Positions 36,815 through 44,960 are shown, counted from the stretch's first letter. The stretch: 64,000 nucleotides of DNA from Candidatus Thermochlorobacter aerophilus (GCA_002794105.1 PHFL01000070.1:13974-77973); one strand, 5' to 3'. Notes: generated from the letters alone by a model not told the origin. Made by a program: numbers and translations.

Positions 36815-38932
36815 ATGGCATATAGAAGATTTTTGAGTCTCTTGTTTGGAATTTCTCTAACTATAGAGACAGCACTTGGTCAAGTCAAAGAAGCGGCAAG
36901 TGAGAAGCCCGAGGCAATCAAAGATTCTGTGAAGACTGCCGAAAGCCGTGAAATCGTGGTCACTGCGACGCGCACCGAACAAGAATTGGAAAATGTTGCC
37001 ATTCCCGTCAGCGTCATCGGAAAAAAACGAATTGAGCAACAAGGCGCGATGCGACTAAACGAAGTGCTTGAAGAGCAAACCGGACTTGCCATCATACATG
37101 ACCATGGCACGGGCGTTCAAATGCAAGGCTTTGCGCCCGCCTACACGCTGATTCTCATCGATGGCGAACCTGTTATCGGCAGAACCGCAGGCACGCTGGA
37201 ACTGACGCGCTTCACGGTTGCTAACATCGAGCGCATTGAAATTGTCAAAGGACCTTCGTCATCGCTCTTCGGCAGCGAAGCCTTAGGCGGCGTCATCAAC
37301 ATCATCACCAAACAAGCCGAAGAACCGCTCAAACTTGGATTCAATACGCGATACGGAAGTTTTAACACCGCCGACCTTAGTGCCACTGTGGAAGGAAAAG
37401 TCGACAACTTTTCAGCATCGCTTATTCTCAACCGAAATAGCTCCAACGGCTACGACCTCACACCCGAAACCGAAAGCCGCACAGCGCCTGAATTTTACAA
37501 CTACACCATCAATCCGAAACTATGCTACAAATTCAGTGATGCGACCACGCTGGCACTTTCAGCACGATGGCTGACGGAATCGCAACAAGGCATTGCGCAA
37601 ACTGGCGCACGTCTCATCGACTCAAAAGAATCTCTGCTCGATTGGAACGTGTCAGGCAATTTGACGCATCGCTTTTCGCCATTTGTTAAAACCACTTTGC
37701 GACTCTACGGCTCGCGCTATGAAAACAATCGCACAAGTACCTACCGAGACGACGGAAGCCTTTTCTCTGCAGGCGCATTTGACCAACGCATGAATAAAGC
37801 AGAAGTGCAAACCGATTGGTTCATGAGCAACACCAACACGCTGACACTCGGCGCAGGCTACATCGATGAGCGCGTAACTGCAGATAGAATCTACGGCGGC
37901 ACACGCACAATGAACACCGCATTCGTCTATGCGCAAGATGAATTTATTCCGCTGGCGTGGCTCAACCTGACGGCAAGTTTTCGTTTCGACCGCAATAGCG
38001 ATTTTGGGTCGCAACTCTCGCCACGAATTGCCATGCTCCTGAAGCCAACGACTTGGCTTGCGCTTCGCGCCTCGGTCGGTAGCGGATTCAAAGCACCGAC
38101 ATTCCAACAACTCTATTTGGATTTCACCAATGCGCAAGCAGGTTACAGCGTCTTTGGCTCAACGAATGTGCGCGAATCAATAGCACGCCTGCAACAAAGC
38201 GGACTTGTGCAAAGCATCTTGCTTGACCCAAACCAGTTGCAACCTATTCGGGCGGAAAGTTCTGTGGCGTTCAACATCGGCGCAGACTTCACGCCAAGTC
38301 AAGTCTTCACGCTGAAAGTCAATTTCTTTCGCAACAATGTGCGCGATTTGATTGATACGCAACCGATTGCTGTCAGAAGCGGCGGAGGCAACATTTTCAC
38401 TTACTTCAACTTGAACCGTGTCTTCACGCAAGGCATTGAAGCAGAGGTTGCCTTAAAACCCTTGTCAGGACTGACATTTTCGGCAGGCTATCAGTTGGTC
38501 GATGCAAAAGATGAAGGTGTGCTGGAAAAAATTCGTGAAGGGCGAATTGGTCGCACCGAAGGCACGGTGTTGAATCCAGTGTTCGTGCCGATTCGCGAAT
38601 CGGAGTATGGCGGCTTGTTTGGTCGCTCGCGTCATCTTTTGAATGTGAAGGTGCTCTATGAAAATGAGGCAGTGGGGTTCAGCGGGTTTGTGCGCGGTGT
38701 CATTCGCTCGCGCTACGGCTTTGCTGACCTCAACGGCAATTTGATTTTGGATAACGATAACGAATACGCGCCCGGCTATGCGATTTGGGACATTACGCTA
38801 AACCAAAAACTGTGGGCAGGCTTCACACTGCAAGCCGGCATTGACAATATGTTCAATCAGACGGACATCCGCTACACGCCGTTTTTGCCGGGGCGGATTG
38901 TGTTTGTGGGCGTGCGTTGGCAAAGCTTGTAG
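36815..38932 (+). CDS. TonB-dependent outer-membrane receptor (heme/siderophore type)
   Basis: A 705-residue receptor with signal peptide (FLSLLFGISLTIETALGQ). The TonB box IVVTATR is near 48, the plug runs through GFAPAYTLILIDGEP and IEIVKGPSSSLFGSEALGGVINIITK, and the barrel ends with the aromatic-terminal VGVRWQSL. It imports iron complexes, heme, cobalamin or similar across the outer membrane using TonB energy. The HmuY-like lipoprotein, flavodoxin and PepSY protein downstream favour heme or iron. ATG 36815 is preferred over TTG 36809. It is preceded by a 13-base palindrome. Confidence 0.92.
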   Translation: MAYRRFLSLLFGISLTIETALGQVKEAASEKPEAIKDSVKTAESREIVVTATRTEQELENVAIPVSVIGKKRIEQQGAMRLNEVLEEQTGLAIIHDHGTGVQMQGFAPAYTLILIDGEPVIGRTAGTLELTRFTVANIERIEIVKGPSSSLFGSEALGGVINIITKQAEEPLKLGFNTRYGSFNTADLSATVEGKVDNFSASLILNRNSSNGYDLTPETESRTAPEFYNYTINPKLCYKFSDATTLALSARWLTESQQGIAQTGARLIDSKESLLDWNVSGNLTHRFSPFVKTTLRLYGSRYENNRTSTYRDDGSLFSAGAFDQRMNKAEVQTDWFMSNTNTLTLGAGYIDERVTADRIYGGTRTMNTAFVYAQDEFIPLAWLNLTASFRFDRNSDFGSQLSPRIAMLLKPTTWLALRASVGSGFKAPTFQQLYLDFTNAQAGYSVFGSTNVRESIARLQQSGLVQSILLDPNQLQPIRAESSVAFNIGADFTPSQVFTLKVNFFRNNVRDLIDTQPIAVRSGGGNIFTYFNLNRVFTQGIEAEVALKPLSGLTFSAGYQLVDAKDEGVLEKIREGRIGRTEGTVLNPVFVPIRESEYGGLFGRSRHLLNVKVLYENEAVGFSGFVRGVIRSRYGFADLNGNLILDNDNEYAPGYAIWDITLNQKLWAGFTLQAGIDNMFNQTDIRYTPFLPGRIVFVGVRWQSL

Positions 38933-38936
38933 CGAT

Positions 38937-39335
38937 TTACGGTAGCGGTGTGAGACGTTCTTTGAACCACTGTTGCGTGTCAGCAAGCGTGAATTTGCCA
39001 GAGGCAACGTCGGTCGCAAAGGCGATGAGGTCATCGTCCGTTGCTTGAATAGTGAATCCATTTGCGCGCAGAAAGATGATAGCAGTTTGCAATCCGGTGC
39101 GCTTATTGCCGTCTTGAAAGACGTGATTGGCGATGATGTTGAAACAATACACGCCGGCTTTATCCCAAATGTTAGGATAAAGCGGGTTTCCAAACAGTTC
39201 AGCATCAATGATTTCGAGCAGATAGTCTAAGTTTTCTTCGTGCAAAAAATTTTGGGGCGGCAGGTAGTTGCCACCGAACATCTGAATTTGATGCTTGTTT
39301 ATCGCGACAATTTGCGCTTTGGAAAGGTAAAACAT
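38937..39335 (-). CDS. Doc-type (Fic fold) toxin
   Basis: A 132-residue death-on-curing protein. The Fic/Doc motif HVFQDGNKRTGLQTA at about 71-85 matches the HxFx(D/N)(A/G)NKRT form of Doc. In phage P1, Doc phosphorylates EF-Tu rather than AMPylating targets, so translation arrest is the likely effect. Its start overlaps the stop of the upstream antitoxin gene by one base (TAATG). The pair is inserted on the minus strand between the TonB receptor and the rest of the metal genes, ending 4 bases from the receptor stop. Confidence 0.88.
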   Translation of the reverse strand: MFYLSKAQIVAINKHQIQMFGGNYLPPQNFLHEENLDYLLEIIDAELFGNPLYPNIWDKAGVYCFNIIANHVFQDGNKRTGLQTAIIFLRANGFTIQATDDDLIAFATDVASGKFTLADTQQWFKERLTPLP

Positions 39336-39547
39336 TAGGCTAAGGCTTTCCAGACTTCTTTGTAACGCTCGGAAGTTTCGTTCAGCAGCGACTCAAATTG
39401 CTTGTCAGAAAGAACTGACTTCGGAGCAGAGTTGCTGGGTTGTTTGAGCATTTCTGTCAAGGCTTCTTTGACAGCTTCTTTGATGAGGGCTTTGAGTTCG
39501 TCGCGTGTGAGCGTGATAGCAACAGATGTTTCAGATTTCGCTTCCAT
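39335..39547 (-). CDS. Antitoxin partner of the Doc toxin
   Basis: A 70-residue acidic-basic helical protein (VAITLTRDELKALIKEAVKE) ending in FESLLNETSERYKEVWKALA, a tail reminiscent of death-on-curing antitoxins that block the Fic active site with a C-terminal helix. It has no recognisable Phd DNA-binding fold, so autoregulation is uncertain. Its stop overlaps the toxin start by one base, which fixes the pairing. The identity as antitoxin rests on that coupling and size. Confidence 0.72.
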   Translation of the reverse strand: MEAKSETSVAITLTRDELKALIKEAVKEALTEMLKQPSNSAPKSVLSDKQFESLLNETSERYKEVWKALA

Positions 39548-39670
39548 TGGTCAAAAAGTTGAGTGTTTATGAACGGCGTGTGCAAGTTAAGCAATCAGGG
39601 AAAAGCAAAGTAATAGAGACCTGAAACAGACGATTTTTTTCAAAACATCTTTAACCAAACTTGAAAACAA

Positions 39671-40147
39671 ATGACAACACATCGCGTGCAACTTTCGCTC
39701 TTGTGGCTTGTGATGGTCGTAGGCATGATGCTGCACTTTGACTATCACGTGAGCGGCATTTTTTACGGCATTGAGCTCAAGCGTCCAAACGCGACGGGCG
39801 AATTTCCGCCGACCATTTGGCTCATTCGCTTTGTCTTTCAACTTGCGCCAATGATGGCGGTTACATTTTTGCTCTTCTTTGAAGCGCAGTGGTTTCGTGT
39901 GGCGCATTTTGGCGTGAGCATTCTTTACACGCTGGCGCATGGCTCGCACTTGATTCGCGAATTTGAAAAGCCCGACATGTCGCAGCTCAATTTGCTGTCG
40001 CTGGTCTTGGTCGTAAGTGTGCTACTCAACATCGTTGCGCTTCGCTGGCTCAAAGAAGGCAGAGGAGAGATTAAAGCACAAGATTCTCAACAAGTCGCAA
40101 CATCATCAATTCATAAAACTGAACCAGCATCGATAATGCAATCGTGA
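39671..40147 (+). CDS. Small multi-pass membrane protein of unknown function
   Basis: A 158-residue protein with four likely transmembrane helices: about 9-23, 55-77, 85-100 and 113-131 (QLSLLWLVMVVGMMLHF, LIRFVFQLAPMMAVTFLLFF, HFGVSILYTLAHG, LLSLVLVVSVLLNIVAL). There are several histidines in the loops (HFDYHVSG, HGSHLI), which could bind metal or heme; this is speculative. I recognise no family. It lies between the Doc module and the HmuY-like gene and is probably part of the metal-acquisition set. Confidence 0.65.
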   Translation: MTTHRVQLSLLWLVMVVGMMLHFDYHVSGIFYGIELKRPNATGEFPPTIWLIRFVFQLAPMMAVTFLLFFEAQWFRVAHFGVSILYTLAHGSHLIREFEKPDMSQLNLLSLVLVVSVLLNIVALRWLKEGRGEIKAQDSQQVATSSIHKTEPASIMQS

Positions 40148-40154
40148 GTGAAAT

Positions 40155-40191
40155 AAAAAAGGCGAAGCACGTGGTCCAGACGCGCTTCGCC
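40155..40191 (-). terminator. Intrinsic terminator of the candidate ncRNA
   Basis: Minus-strand stem GGCGAAGC (40191-40184) with GCTTCGCC (40168-40161), reinforced by an inner CGT/ACG, then TTTTTTATTT. No minus-strand protein gene lies upstream of it, so it must end a noncoding transcript or serve as a stem for the opposite strand. Confidence 0.75.
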
Positions 40192-40274
40192 GATGTGCAA
40201 AAACGCGCAAAGAATCCGCTTCGGTAAAGGGCTTCTTGCAGAGGGGCTGCTAACCCGACTCTTCGTTTTTGCAC
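40155..40274 (-). ncRNA. Candidate structured noncoding RNA with its own terminator
   Basis: On the minus strand an 11-bp outer stem, GTGCAAAAACG (40274-40264) with CGTTTTTGCAC (40205-40195), encloses two hairpins: AGAG..GGG/CCC.CTCT and GCAAGAA/TTC-TTTGC capped by CCGAAGCGG. It is followed by a terminator, GGCGAAGC/GCTTCGCC with an inner CGT/ACG, and TTTTTT (40160-40155). A promoter-like TAACTTTC lies at 40284-40277, placing the start at the first base of the outer stem. The same palindromes exist on the plus strand as the leader of the HmuY-like gene, but the T-tract is only on the minus strand. I do not recognise the family. Confidence 0.6.
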
Positions 40275-40276
40275 GA

Positions 40277-40284
40277 GAAAGTTA
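40277..40284 (-). promoter_or_regulatory. Promoter-like box for the candidate ncRNA
   Basis: Minus-strand TAACTTTC matches 7 of 8 positions of the Bacteroidota -7 element TAnnTTTG. It lies just before the outer stem of the ncRNA. A TTTG occurs 16 bases upstream rather than the usual 19, so the match is partial. Confidence 0.35.
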
Positions 40285-40320
40285 CAAAGGAAACATCAAT
40301 CAAAAATTTTGAAGTCAACC

Positions 40321-40938
40321 ATGAAGTCAAACATGAAACGCACTTTGCTCTTCATCTTACTTGCACTAACGGGCTTGGCTTGCGGCGAGAGTAACAATAA
40401 CCCATCAGGCTCGCAGGCACAGACCGCATTGCCTGTTCGGACGATTAGAAATCTGCAAGCCGATACAGCGAACACCGGTCGCTTCACGTTCTTCTCGCTG
40501 CGCGACAGTGCCATCGTGCCAAACAGCGATTCAGCAACCACGCGCTGGGATATTGCCTTTCGCGCCACCACCATCATCATCAACGGCGGACCGATTCGCT
40601 TTGGACAAGGCGGGGCAATTGTGCTGACAGGAACGGATTTCAACACATTGGAAACCTTGCCTGAAACCGGTTGGCGCGTGGATTCTTCGGCAACGAGTTT
40701 AGCCATTCCTGTTGGAAGCGGCAGAGCGTGGTATAACTATAACCAACAAACCAATGTCATCACGCCGATTCCCGGTGTCGTCTTGGGCATTCGCACGGCA
40801 GATGGGCGATATGCGAAACTGCAAATTCTGAGCTACTACCTCAACGCGCCTGCTAATCCAGATGGGTTCGCTGATAGATCGCGCGTCTACACGTTCCGAT
40901 ATGTGTTTCAGCCGAATGGGTCGAGAACGGTAAAATGA
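40321..40938 (+). CDS. HmuY-like heme-binding lipoprotein
   Basis: A 205-residue lipoprotein with signal and lipobox GLAC (followed by GESNNNPSG). The mature part fits the HmuY fold: FTFFSLRDSAIVPNSDS, WDIAFRATTIIINGG, YYLNAP and the terminal YTFRYVFQPNG. HmuY proteins on the cell surface take heme from host or environmental proteins and hand it to a TonB receptor, here probably the one at 36.8 kb. ATGs at 40321 and 40333 are both possible. The leader overlaps the oppositely oriented ncRNA candidate, so antisense control is conceivable. Confidence 0.8.
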   Translation: MKSNMKRTLLFILLALTGLACGESNNNPSGSQAQTALPVRTIRNLQADTANTGRFTFFSLRDSAIVPNSDSATTRWDIAFRATTIIINGGPIRFGQGGAIVLTGTDFNTLETLPETGWRVDSSATSLAIPVGSGRAWYNYNQQTNVITPIPGVVLGIRTADGRYAKLQILSYYLNAPANPDGFADRSRVYTFRYVFQPNGSRTVK

Positions 40939-40941
40939 AAA

Positions 40942-41388
40942 TTACAAGCAGTCAATCACCCATTTGCCATCGTTGGCAGGGTTCACAATGAGTCTCTGTT
41001 CTTTGGAATCGACGAGTAAATCCATCGCTTCAAGCGCGAGATAGCCGAGCAAGGGCGGCGTGCCATCGTCAGGAAGTTCCATGACGTTCAGGTCGGCATC
41101 GCGGTCGAAAATCGTGATGTTGACGGGGCTGTATATGCCACGCTTCACCACACCATTTGCGGTTCGGACATCTTTCTCTTTCTGTTTGACCAAGCCAAGT
41201 TTCTGAATCATTGACTTTGGCAAGCAGATGTAAGAGGCACCAGTATCGACCAAAAACTCGACCTCGAGCGAACGGACATTTTCAGGCGCAACCAAGCCTT
41301 GCTGTGAGTAGGCAAGGTCGGCGCTGTTGCGAAGTAATGCGGTGTGCAGGACTCGCCCCATGCTCAGCGGCTTGTGCTTTGAAAGCAT
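40942..41388 (-). CDS. Retropepsin-like aspartic protease
   Basis: A 148-residue clan AA protein with the catalytic motif FLVDTGASYICLP near 45-57 and the second signature LLGYLALEAMDLLVD near the C-terminus. One monomer carries one DTG, so an active enzyme would be a dimer, as in retroviral proteases and bacterial relatives. There is no signal peptide. An in-frame ATG at 41361 (MGRVLHTAL) is an alternative start. It sits convergent to the HmuY-like gene, with a 3-base gap between stops. Substrates are unknown. Confidence 0.78.
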   Translation of the reverse strand: MLSKHKPLSMGRVLHTALLRNSADLAYSQQGLVAPENVRSLEVEFLVDTGASYICLPKSMIQKLGLVKQKEKDVRTANGVVKRGIYSPVNITIFDRDADLNVMELPDDGTPPLLGYLALEAMDLLVDSKEQRLIVNPANDGKWVIDCL

Positions 41389-41450
41389 ACGACTCGTTAA
41401 AGCACTTTTTCACGGTAATCATCTTTTTCAACCTAAAATACAACGGTACT

Positions 41451-42437
41451 ATGAAATACACTGTGTTTTTATCGCTACTGCTCTCTGCGACAGTGCTTGT
41501 CGCACAGCAAAAACAGCCTGCGCTGACATCTGAATCAATAAGCAAAAAAGAGCAAGACCGACAAGCTATTAAAGCAATGGCAGGCACTTACTTCGTGGAT
41601 TTTCGCTATGCGGAGACCTTCACCGAAAATCCCGATTACAATCTCAAAGAGCCTTATCGCGCCAGCGGCTTGGAATACATCACAATCGATGAAGAGACCG
41701 AAGACAAAATCTCGCTCCTGCATCTTTTGATTATGGAAAATTCCAAAGGCGAAAAATCCATCATCAAACATTGGCGCGAAGATTGGCTCTACGAGAACAC
41801 CGACCTCTATGTCTATGACCACGACCTCAAATGGCGTTATGTGAAACTTTCACCTGAGCAAGTGAAAGGACAATGGACGCAGAAAGTCTATTCAGTCGAC
41901 GATAGCCCGCGCTACGAAGGCACTGGCACATGGGTGCATGTCGACGGCAAGCATTATTGGGAATCAGTAGCTGATGCGCCCTTGCCACGCCGCGAATACA
42001 CGAAGCGAAGCGACTACAATGTCTTGCGACGCAGAAACCGTCACATCTTAACCGACTACGGATTTCTGCATGAGCAAGACAACATCAAACTCATTCGCAC
42101 CGAAGGCAAGCCAGATGTAGAACTGGTTCAGGAAAAGGGCTTGAACATGTATAAGCGCGTGGATGATGCTGAAGCAGGCTTGCCGGGCAAAAAGTGGTGG
42201 GAAGAGCATCGCCCATTCTGGCGCGAAGTGCTTGCCGTGTGGAGCGACATCTATGCACGCCGCAAAGATGTTGCCTTCAAGGAAAAGGGCGGAGACAGCA
42301 AACTTGCCGAAGCCTTGTTCAAACTGGATGAAGAAAGTCTCAAGCAACAGAAAACACCAGAGCGCATGAGAGCGGAAATCCGCGCGCTCATTGAGTCGCA
42401 CTTCAGAACCGTAGAGCTGGGCGTGCAAACAAAGTAG
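41451..42437 (+). CDS. Secreted protein of a metal-locus family (DUF6607-like)
   Basis: A 328-residue exported protein with signal peptide (YTVFLSLLLSATVLVAQ). Signature stretches are GTYFVDFRYAETF, YITIDEETEDKISLLHLL, IKHWREDWLYE, YVKLSPEQVKGQWTQKVYSVDDSPRYEGTGTW (in separate blocks) and LPRREYTKRSDYNVLRR. This resembles a conserved Bacteroidota family annotated DUF6607 and often found with TonB receptors; I cannot run a search to confirm. The function is unknown. The motif TTTTTCAACCTAAAA lies 12 bases before its ATG and recurs before a later gene of the cluster. Confidence 0.65.
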   Translation: MKYTVFLSLLLSATVLVAQQKQPALTSESISKKEQDRQAIKAMAGTYFVDFRYAETFTENPDYNLKEPYRASGLEYITIDEETEDKISLLHLLIMENSKGEKSIIKHWREDWLYENTDLYVYDHDLKWRYVKLSPEQVKGQWTQKVYSVDDSPRYEGTGTWVHVDGKHYWESVADAPLPRREYTKRSDYNVLRRRNRHILTDYGFLHEQDNIKLIRTEGKPDVELVQEKGLNMYKRVDDAEAGLPGKKWWEEHRPFWREVLAVWSDIYARRKDVAFKEKGGDSKLAEALFKLDEESLKQQKTPERMRAEIRALIESHFRTVELGVQTK

Positions 42438-42449
42438 CGCAAGGGTAAC

Positions 42450-42713
42450 ATGCAAGAAGTTCATCAAAGCATTGCCGTTTGGCAACTAATAGAGCGTGTC
42501 GTTTGGGGACTGGAAATCGTGTTCGGGTTTGCGTTTGGAGTTGCATTCTCGATTCTGTGGGCAATAGTAATCAATGTGTTTGCAGGGAAAAAAGAACGCA
42601 AAACCGATGCAATCAAGAAAGACAAAAAGCTAAAAACAACGGCTGAACCGATGCAAGATGCAGTTGCTTGCCAACAATGCAATGTGTTCTTCCGATGCTT
42701 TTCGCTCAACTGA
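42450..42713 (+). CDS. Small single-pass membrane protein, hypothetical
   Basis: An 87-residue frame 12 bases after the DUF6607-like gene. It has one strong transmembrane helix (LEIVFGFAFGVAFSILWAIVINVFAG) followed by a lysine-rich stretch and a C-terminal CQQCNVFFRC cluster that could bind a metal. No family is recognised. The operon-like spacing supports it, but the short length makes it tentative. Confidence 0.45.
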   Translation: MQEVHQSIAVWQLIERVVWGLEIVFGFAFGVAFSILWAIVINVFAGKKERKTDAIKKDKKLKTTAEPMQDAVACQQCNVFFRCFSLN

Positions 42714-42754
42714 TGAAAAACGGCTTTTTTTAACAATCAGAACACATACAAGCA

Positions 42755-43282
42755 ATGGGATACATCGGACTTTTTTACGGCACACAAACAGGCAACACTG
42801 AACTGGTTGCCAGAAAAATTCAACAAGAGTTAGGCGAAGAGATTGTCGATCTCTACAATGTCAAAGACGCAACAGCGGAAGATATGGCGCAATACTCGAT
42901 TCTCATTCTGGCAGCGCCGACTTGGTATGACGGCGAAATGCAGGCAGACTGGGAAGACTTCATGCCGAAGTTAGAATCGATTGATTTCACCGATAAGTAT
43001 GTGGGCTTTGTGGCACTGGGCGACCAAGTTGGCTACTCACAATACTTCGTGGATTCTATCGGCGTGATTGCAGAAGCTGTAACCTCGCGCGGCGCGCAAG
43101 TCTTTGGACTGTGGCCAAGAAAAGGCTATGAGTTCGAGTCCTCGAAAGGACTCTACAACGATGAAATGTTCTGGGGCTTGGTGCTTGACTTTGAAAATCA
43201 AGGTGACTTGACGGATAAACGCATCAAGCAGTGGTGCGCGCAGATTCGCGAAGAACTCGGCATTGATGCACAAGCATCATAA
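42755..43282 (+). CDS. fldA: Flavodoxin (long-chain)
   Basis: A 175-residue FMN protein that replaces ferredoxin as low-potential electron carrier when iron is scarce. The phosphate-binding loop FYGTQTGNTE is near residues 8-17, the FMN-stacking loop APTWYDGEMQADWEDF near 57-72, and ALGDQVGYSQYFVD near 89-102 belongs to the long-chain insert. Its position in a TonB/HmuY cluster fits iron-starvation induction. A hairpin terminator follows. The last 31 bases of coding sequence are repeated almost intact 1.7 kb downstream. Confidence 0.94.
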   Translation: MGYIGLFYGTQTGNTELVARKIQQELGEEIVDLYNVKDATAEDMAQYSILILAAPTWYDGEMQADWEDFMPKLESIDFTDKYVGFVALGDQVGYSQYFVDSIGVIAEAVTSRGAQVFGLWPRKGYEFESSKGLYNDEMFWGLVLDFENQGDLTDKRIKQWCAQIREELGIDAQAS

Positions 43283-43339
43283 TGTTGGAATGTGCGCCTG
43301 AATTGTACTTTGTGTTCTGTGTGATTCCAGAGCAAAAAT

Positions 43340-43380
43340 CCCTCGAGATGAACGTGCGTCGCATCTCGGGGGACGTTTTT
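43340..43380 (+). terminator. Terminator after fldA
   Basis: CCCTCGAGATG (43340-43350) pairs with CATCTCGGGG (43362-43372, one G-U pair) and is followed, after ACG, by TTTTT. It lies 57 bases past the fldA stop. Confidence 0.6.
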
Positions 43381-43390
43381 CAACCTAAAA
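43376..43390 (+). promoter_or_regulatory. Shared upstream motif TTTTTCAACCTAAAA
   Basis: This 15-mer lies 7 bases before the CxxC-protein start and is identical to the one at 41424-41438, 12 bases before the DUF6607-like start. The core CAACCTAAAA also occurs 9 bases before the TMEM165-like gene on the minus strand (45467-45476). It may be a translation-initiation or metal-regulatory element; its role is unproven. Confidence 0.35.
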
Positions 43391-43397
43391 AATTTGA

Positions 43398-43769
43398 ATG
43401 ATGACTAAACCGATTGATTCACACCCAGATAGTGTGTTGCTCTCCGAAACCGCCAAAGGCGCAGTCCGATACTGCCCAAACTGCCACAGAATAAGTGTTG
43501 AGTTCGAGAACCTGCTTGTGGAATTCACGTTGCAAGAGTTTTTGAGTTTTCGTCACTCGCTCGACCTGATGGATTTTGAAGCCATCGCTGAGCAAAACGC
43601 CTGTTTGCCGCTTCGGCGAAAGTTGATTTGGGAGTTCAAAAACTCCCCTTTGAAAGGGATATTTCATCTCAATGAAGTTGCCGAATTGACAACGCTCGTC
43701 AGGAGCGCAGAAACCGCACTCACGCATTTTCACTTGCGCGGGTCAGCAATCAACTATCCAACAAACTAA
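43398..43769 (+). CDS. Conserved small CxxC protein of unknown function
   Basis: A 123-residue cytosolic protein starting MMTKPIDSHP, with CPNCHR at about 25-30 that could bind a metal or an Fe-S/zinc site. The later part is helical (LQEFLSFRHSLDLMDF, HLNEVAELTTLVRSAE). Similar proteins accompany PepSY and flavodoxin genes in Bacteroidota iron loci (a DUF6686-like family; from memory, not checked). It overlaps the PepSY gene by one base (TAATG), so the two are coupled. Confidence 0.6.
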   Translation: MMTKPIDSHPDSVLLSETAKGAVRYCPNCHRISVEFENLLVEFTLQEFLSFRHSLDLMDFEAIAEQNACLPLRRKLIWEFKNSPLKGIFHLNEVAELTTLVRSAETALTHFHLRGSAINYPTN

Positions 43770-44947
43770 TGCATATGAAAAAGGTTACACAAAAAGTTTT
43801 TACGCTCCACTCGTGGTTTGGACTGCTTGCGGGCGCGTTTATGATTTTGATTGGCATAACAGGCTCATTGCTTGTCTTTTCAGATGAATTAGATGAGTGG
43901 ATATACAAAGAGTTTGCTGTCGTGGTGCCCAGCGGTGAGCCAAAATCTTTTGATGCGCTTATCGGTGAGTTGCGTGCGCAGTATCCTGATGCAAAAGTTT
44001 TGCGTCTGACAAAAAGCCACTCGCCTGACCGCGCATACACGGCGATTCTGCAAATTGGAAAAGAGCGGCTTTACACATATCAAAATCAATACACGGGCGA
44101 GGTAACGGGAAAAATTGAAGTTCACTCGCGGCTCACGAATTGGCTCTTGCGCTTGCACTTCACGCTCTTGGCGCGTCCATTTGGCGATGCGATTGTAGCG
44201 ATAGTCGGTGCGTTGTTTATCGGACTGTCGCTGACAGGCTTGTGGATTCAGCGCAAATCGCTGTTCAGTGTCTACACCAAAGCCATTCGTTGGAAAGCGG
44301 GCGCAAAGGTTGCCTCTCACGACTTGCACCTGCTCACAGGTTCAGCGTCAGTGGCGTTCTGCATTGTAATGGCAGTGAGCGGATTTTATATGATGCTCTA
44401 CACGCTTGACATCGAGTGGTGGCAAAAGCAACTTGCCGCTCGCAAAACTGCCGATGAAAAAAGAGTCGAGGCAAAGCCGAGTGCTTTTACACTTTCGGCA
44501 GATTCACTGCTCAATGTCTCAAAGAACTTGATTGAGGAGTTTGAGCCAAAGAGCCTCATTCTGCCTCAAAACGACAAAGCCCCGATTCGCGTGCTGGGCT
44601 ATGCGAAGTCGTCAAACCCCTTTTATAGCGAGTTCAGCAGTTATGTGAATTTCAAACAAGATGGCAGCGTCATTAAAGTGCATGACATACGGCAAGCAAG
44701 CCTCAGTGAAAAGGCAGATATGATATTGAAACAACTGCATTTTGGGCAGTTCGGTGGCATTTGGATTAAAATCATTTACGCTTTGGGAGGCTTTACGCCG
44801 GCGATTCTCTCAATCACGGGCTTCGTGCTGTGGTGGAAACGGCGACGAAGAAAGGAAGTTCCAAAGCAGGTAGTGCGTAAGATAAACCGACCTGTCGCCG
44901 TGCCCTTGCCGAAAGTCGTGGTGATGCGAGCAAGTAAGTCAAATTGA
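43769..44947 (+). CDS. PepSY-associated membrane protein (iron/siderophore reductase type)
   Basis: A 392-residue inner-membrane protein of the PepSY_TM family with four membrane helices: near 14-37 (GLLAGAFMILIGITGSLLVF), 145-165, 192-215 and 335-355 (IIYALGGFTPAILSITGFVLWW). The periplasmic PepSY-like parts lie between the helices. Conserved histidines (TLHSWFGLL, LHFTLL, SHDLHLLTG, LHFGQFG) probably bind heme; relatives act as ferric-siderophore reductases. It is translationally coupled to the CxxC protein. A good terminator follows at about 45085-45122. Confidence 0.85.
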   Translation: MHMKKVTQKVFTLHSWFGLLAGAFMILIGITGSLLVFSDELDEWIYKEFAVVVPSGEPKSFDALIGELRAQYPDAKVLRLTKSHSPDRAYTAILQIGKERLYTYQNQYTGEVTGKIEVHSRLTNWLLRLHFTLLARPFGDAIVAIVGALFIGLSLTGLWIQRKSLFSVYTKAIRWKAGAKVASHDLHLLTGSASVAFCIVMAVSGFYMMLYTLDIEWWQKQLAARKTADEKRVEAKPSAFTLSADSLLNVSKNLIEEFEPKSLILPQNDKAPIRVLGYAKSSNPFYSEFSSYVNFKQDGSVIKVHDIRQASLSEKADMILKQLHFGQFGGIWIKIIYALGGFTPAILSITGFVLWWKRRRRKEVPKQVVRKINRPVAVPLPKVVVMRASKSN

Positions 44948-44960
44948 AAAATCGCATGAA

